Shown: positions 62,147 to 64,000 of the stretch, in pieces
How the letters are laid out: every line of letters begins with the position of its first letter
How positions within the stretch are numbered: the stretch's first letter is position 1
NCBI RefSeq assembly: GCF_000011365.1
Contig: NC_004463.1
Location: 6,558,001 to 6,622,000 of the forward strand
DNA: 64,000 bases
Direction of reading: 5' to 3'
From: Bradyrhizobium diazoefficiens USDA 110
GTDB taxonomy: Bacteria > Pseudomonadota > Alphaproteobacteria > Rhizobiales > Xanthobacteraceae
Notes under the pieces: generated by a model
Database searches by the model: none
The model's input: the letters and a program-made list of their open reading frames with translations, nothing else
Told to the model about the DNA's origin: nothing
Made by a program: the position numbers and the translations under genes

Positions 62147-63061
62147 TCACAGAGGCTTTCCGGCCGAGCCGTCGAAGGCGTTGTGCCATGACAATACACG
62201 ATAGGGCTCATCGCCGCTTTCGAGAAGTAGGATGACGATCTCGGCCGAGCTCCGGCGATGCGACGGCGCCTCGACGGCGACCGTCAGCCGGTACGCCTTC
62301 GAGCCCTCGGTCGTGGCATTGGCGCTGCCGGCGAGCCCGATCAGGGATCGCGGGTCGATATTGGGGTCGGTGCGGTCGCGCAGGACCTGTTGCAGCGTCT
62401 CCGGCGTCATGCCGGGCAGGGCCGCCACCACCTGCGGCGCGGCATCCAGCACGTTCACGGTCTTCATGTTGCTGAAGACGGTGACGAAGGGCATCACGCG
62501 TTCGACGACGGCGGACGGAATGCCGCGCACGAGCCAGAGCTCGTCGCTGTGCGGAAACGGTGCGTGCCGCGGCAGATAGGACGCACCGAGCGTGCGGTAA
62601 TAGGCATCCTCCGGATTGTCCTGTCCGGGCTCGGTCGACGAGCGCCAGGCGAGGATCCGGTCGGCATAGACAGGCGCATCCATCGCGGAGACGCCGAGCG
62701 TCGTCATCAGGCCCGCGAGGATCGGCTTCGGCGCCATGTTGAGATCGATGCGTGCCGCCTCCGAGCGGAACGTCACGCTCACCCGGCCGGCTCCGACGCG
62801 CGCGTTGAAGGTGCCGCTGGTCGGACGCAGCGCCTCGTCCTGCCCCGTCAGCCGGTAGGCCGCCAGTTCAAGCCCGGCGTTGACCAGCGCATCGGCCTGC
62901 ATCCGATCGGCGTTGACGGCGACCGTGACCGCGGTGTTGGTGACATAGGTCAGGTAGATCAGCGCGAGCGCGGCCAGCGCCGCCAGCATCCAGAGCACCA
63001 CGACGACAATGAAGCCGCGGCCATCACCAAGCCTCGCATGATCGTGCCTCGCGCCGCTCAC
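62147..63061 (-). CDS. gspK: type II secretion minor pseudopilin K
   Basis: This 304-residue protein starts at GTG 63061, overlapping the gspJ stop (GTGA). The prepilin peptidase site is G|F in GDGRGFIVVVVLWMLAAL; as usual for GspK there is no glutamate at +5. The large globular domain (LNMAPKPILAGLM, PHSDELWLVRGIP and NVLDAAPQVVAALPG) matches GspK, which caps the pseudopilus tip with GspI and GspJ. A longer in-frame form to 63142 lies inside gspJ and is not needed. Confidence 0.9.
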   Translation of the reverse strand: MSGARHDHARLGDGRGFIVVVVLWMLAALAALALIYLTYVTNTAVTVAVNADRMQADALVNAGLELAAYRLTGQDEALRPTSGTFNARVGAGRVSVTFRSEAARIDLNMAPKPILAGLMTTLGVSAMDAPVYADRILAWRSSTEPGQDNPEDAYYRTLGASYLPRHAPFPHSDELWLVRGIPSAVVERVMPFVTVFSNMKTVNVLDAAPQVVAALPGMTPETLQQVLRDRTDPNIDPRSLIGLAGSANATTEGSKAYRLTVAVEAPSHRRSSAEIVILLLESGDEPYRVLSWHNAFDGSAGKPL

Positions 63062-63792
63062 AGCTGCTGCCCCTCCTTCTCCGCCTGTTGCGGCCGGGTG
63101 CGTGCCGTCACGCAGGTCGTCGGATTCTTGGCCCGCGCGCATTCGGCAGGCGCCGTGATGTGGGGGATCACCGCGCCCGAGACCGCCAGCACCTGCCCGC
63201 TGGCGCCGTCACGCACGGTGATGCGGATGCGATCCGGCAGTTGCGGCTGGCCGCGCCAGATCGGCTGCCACTGGCCGTCCGGCCCGGCATAGGCGAAGCT
63301 GACGCGGAACGGCGCGCGGATCAGCACGACCTGGTCGACAAAGCGGATCTGCCCGTCCGTCGGCATCGGCTGGAACGGCGCACGCTCGCGCACCAGCGCG
63401 AGCCCCTGCGCATCGGCCTTCTCGATCAGGCGGATGAATTCGAGGCCCGGACGGGCGCTTGGGCCGAGCGCCGTGCGCAGGAAGGTTACCGACAATTCGG
63501 CGCCGTCGAACAGCGGCACCCTGGCATCGCCGTTGACGGCGATCTGCTCGGCCACCGACAGGTCGGAGACGATGCGGTCGAGCCCGGTCGCCAGGCGCTC
63601 GGCCCGTTGCACCCGGGCGATGCCGCGATTCCAGTTCGGCAGCCATTGCGCCGTCACCGTCGCCAGCGCCGCCAGGATGACCGTCATCAGCAGCGTCGCC
63701 AGCAGCACTTCGAGCAGGGTGAAGCCTGCCTCATCGGCCAGCGCGCGGCGCAGGCGCTTCATGGCCAGGCCCTTGATCGAAAAGCCCCTCAC
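63058..63792 (-). CDS. gspJ: type II secretion minor pseudopilin J
   Basis: This protein has up to 244 residues; the start is GTG 63792, overlapping the gspI stop (GTGA), or the ATG at 63762. The prepilin motif is DEAG|FTLLEVLLATLL with the invariant glutamate at +5. The globular domain has LSVAEQIAV and LPDRIRITVRDG as in GspJ. A C-terminal tail carries two cysteines (PAECARAKNPTTC) that could form a disulfide. It belongs to the tip complex of the pseudopilus with GspI and GspK. Confidence 0.9.
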   Translation of the reverse strand: MRGFSIKGLAMKRLRRALADEAGFTLLEVLLATLLMTVILAALATVTAQWLPNWNRGIARVQRAERLATGLDRIVSDLSVAEQIAVNGDARVPLFDGAELSVTFLRTALGPSARPGLEFIRLIEKADAQGLALVRERAPFQPMPTDGQIRFVDQVVLIRAPFRVSFAYAGPDGQWQPIWRGQPQLPDRIRITVRDGASGQVLAVSGAVIPHITAPAECARAKNPTTCVTARTRPQQAEKEGQQL

Positions 63793-64000
63793 TGCGAAGC
63801 CCTCGGCACCAGCTTCACCGTCGTGACCTGGATCGCGCTGCCGTCGGCGCGCTGGAGGCGCAGATTGACGGCCATCGGCACGAAGCGATCGGTGGCGGGA
63901 TTGCCGCCCGGCACGTTCATCGGCGCGACGTCGACGCGCCAGCGGCTGCCGGCAAGCTCGCCGCTCTGCCGGCCGGGCTTCAGCAGGGACCGCGCCGGCA
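63789..64000 (-). CDS. gspI: type II secretion minor pseudopilin I, C-terminal part (cut by window edge)
   Basis: The last 70 codons of an open frame run from the right edge to the stop at 63789-63791. They read SGELAGSRWRVDVAPM and then LQRADGSAIQVTTVKLVP before the stop. This matches the C-terminal strand pattern of GspI, which normally precedes gspJ. The N-terminus, with the prepilin site, lies beyond the window. The overlap with gspJ (GTGA) shows translational coupling through I, J and K. Confidence 0.75.
   Translation of the reverse strand, partial: PARSLLKPGRQSGELAGSRWRVDVAPMNVPGGNPATDRFVPMAVNLRLQRADGSAIQVTTVKLVPRASQ

Overview
This looks like a chromosomal segment from a GC-rich alphaproteobacterium, most likely Bradyrhizobium or a close relative. 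The assignment rests on the GC-rich third codon positions, a liv-type ABC transporter operon that contains an acyl-CoA ligase, short palindromic intergenic repeats of the kind common in that genus, and gene content resembling its surface-polysaccharide loci. No rRNA, tRNA, CRISPR array, integrase or transposase was seen.

Layout. (1) 3-7123, plus strand: a complete branched-chain-amino-acid-type (HAAT) ABC transporter with a fatty/aromatic acyl-CoA ligase. Two palindromic intergenic repeats flank livF. (2) 7189-9654: an AGE-family sugar epimerase, divergent from a phenylacetate-CoA-ligase-like gene broken by a one-base frameshift. (3) 9867-17088, plus: a tightly overlapping seven-gene operon with a CBS-domain sugar kinase, a NeuB synthase fused to a second TIM barrel, a CMP-sugar synthetase, three SDRs and a sugar-phosphate isomerase-like protein. 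It looks like a pathway for an unassigned CMP-activated ulosonic acid and is the best candidate for something undescribed. (4) 21140-17114, minus: rfbF-rfbG, a C-methyltransferase and a Gfo/Idh reductase, predicted to make a CDP-linked branched deoxy sugar. (5) 21372-28815: a glycosyltransferase, two large membrane proteins, a paralogous pair of unknown proteins, and a relic zone with a copied promoter plus a truncated methyltransferase. (6) 28894-45888: a GDP-heptose-type bifunctional enzyme, a full legionaminic-acid-type module (legB, legC, legG, legI, an inverted legH, ptmE, an oxidoreductase, legF, a ptmA-like SDR), then a flippase, glycan-modifying enzymes and transferases. (7) 46046-55739: UDP-xylose synthase, a candidate polymerase and a six-gene minus-strand operon (flippase, asparagine synthetase, transferases, acetyltransferase, epimerase). 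(8) 55934-64000: the gspI-M end and a gspN/C-like gene of a type II secretion cluster, with a classical autotransporter gene on the opposite strand between them.

Together the middle 46 kb is a surface-glycan locus. It can supply at least two acidic CMP-activated sugars, a CDP-deoxy sugar, possibly a GDP-heptose, and UDP-xylose. Two flippases, one polymerase candidate and several transferases suggest more than one glycan product. Functional assignments come from reading motifs only; no database search was possible.
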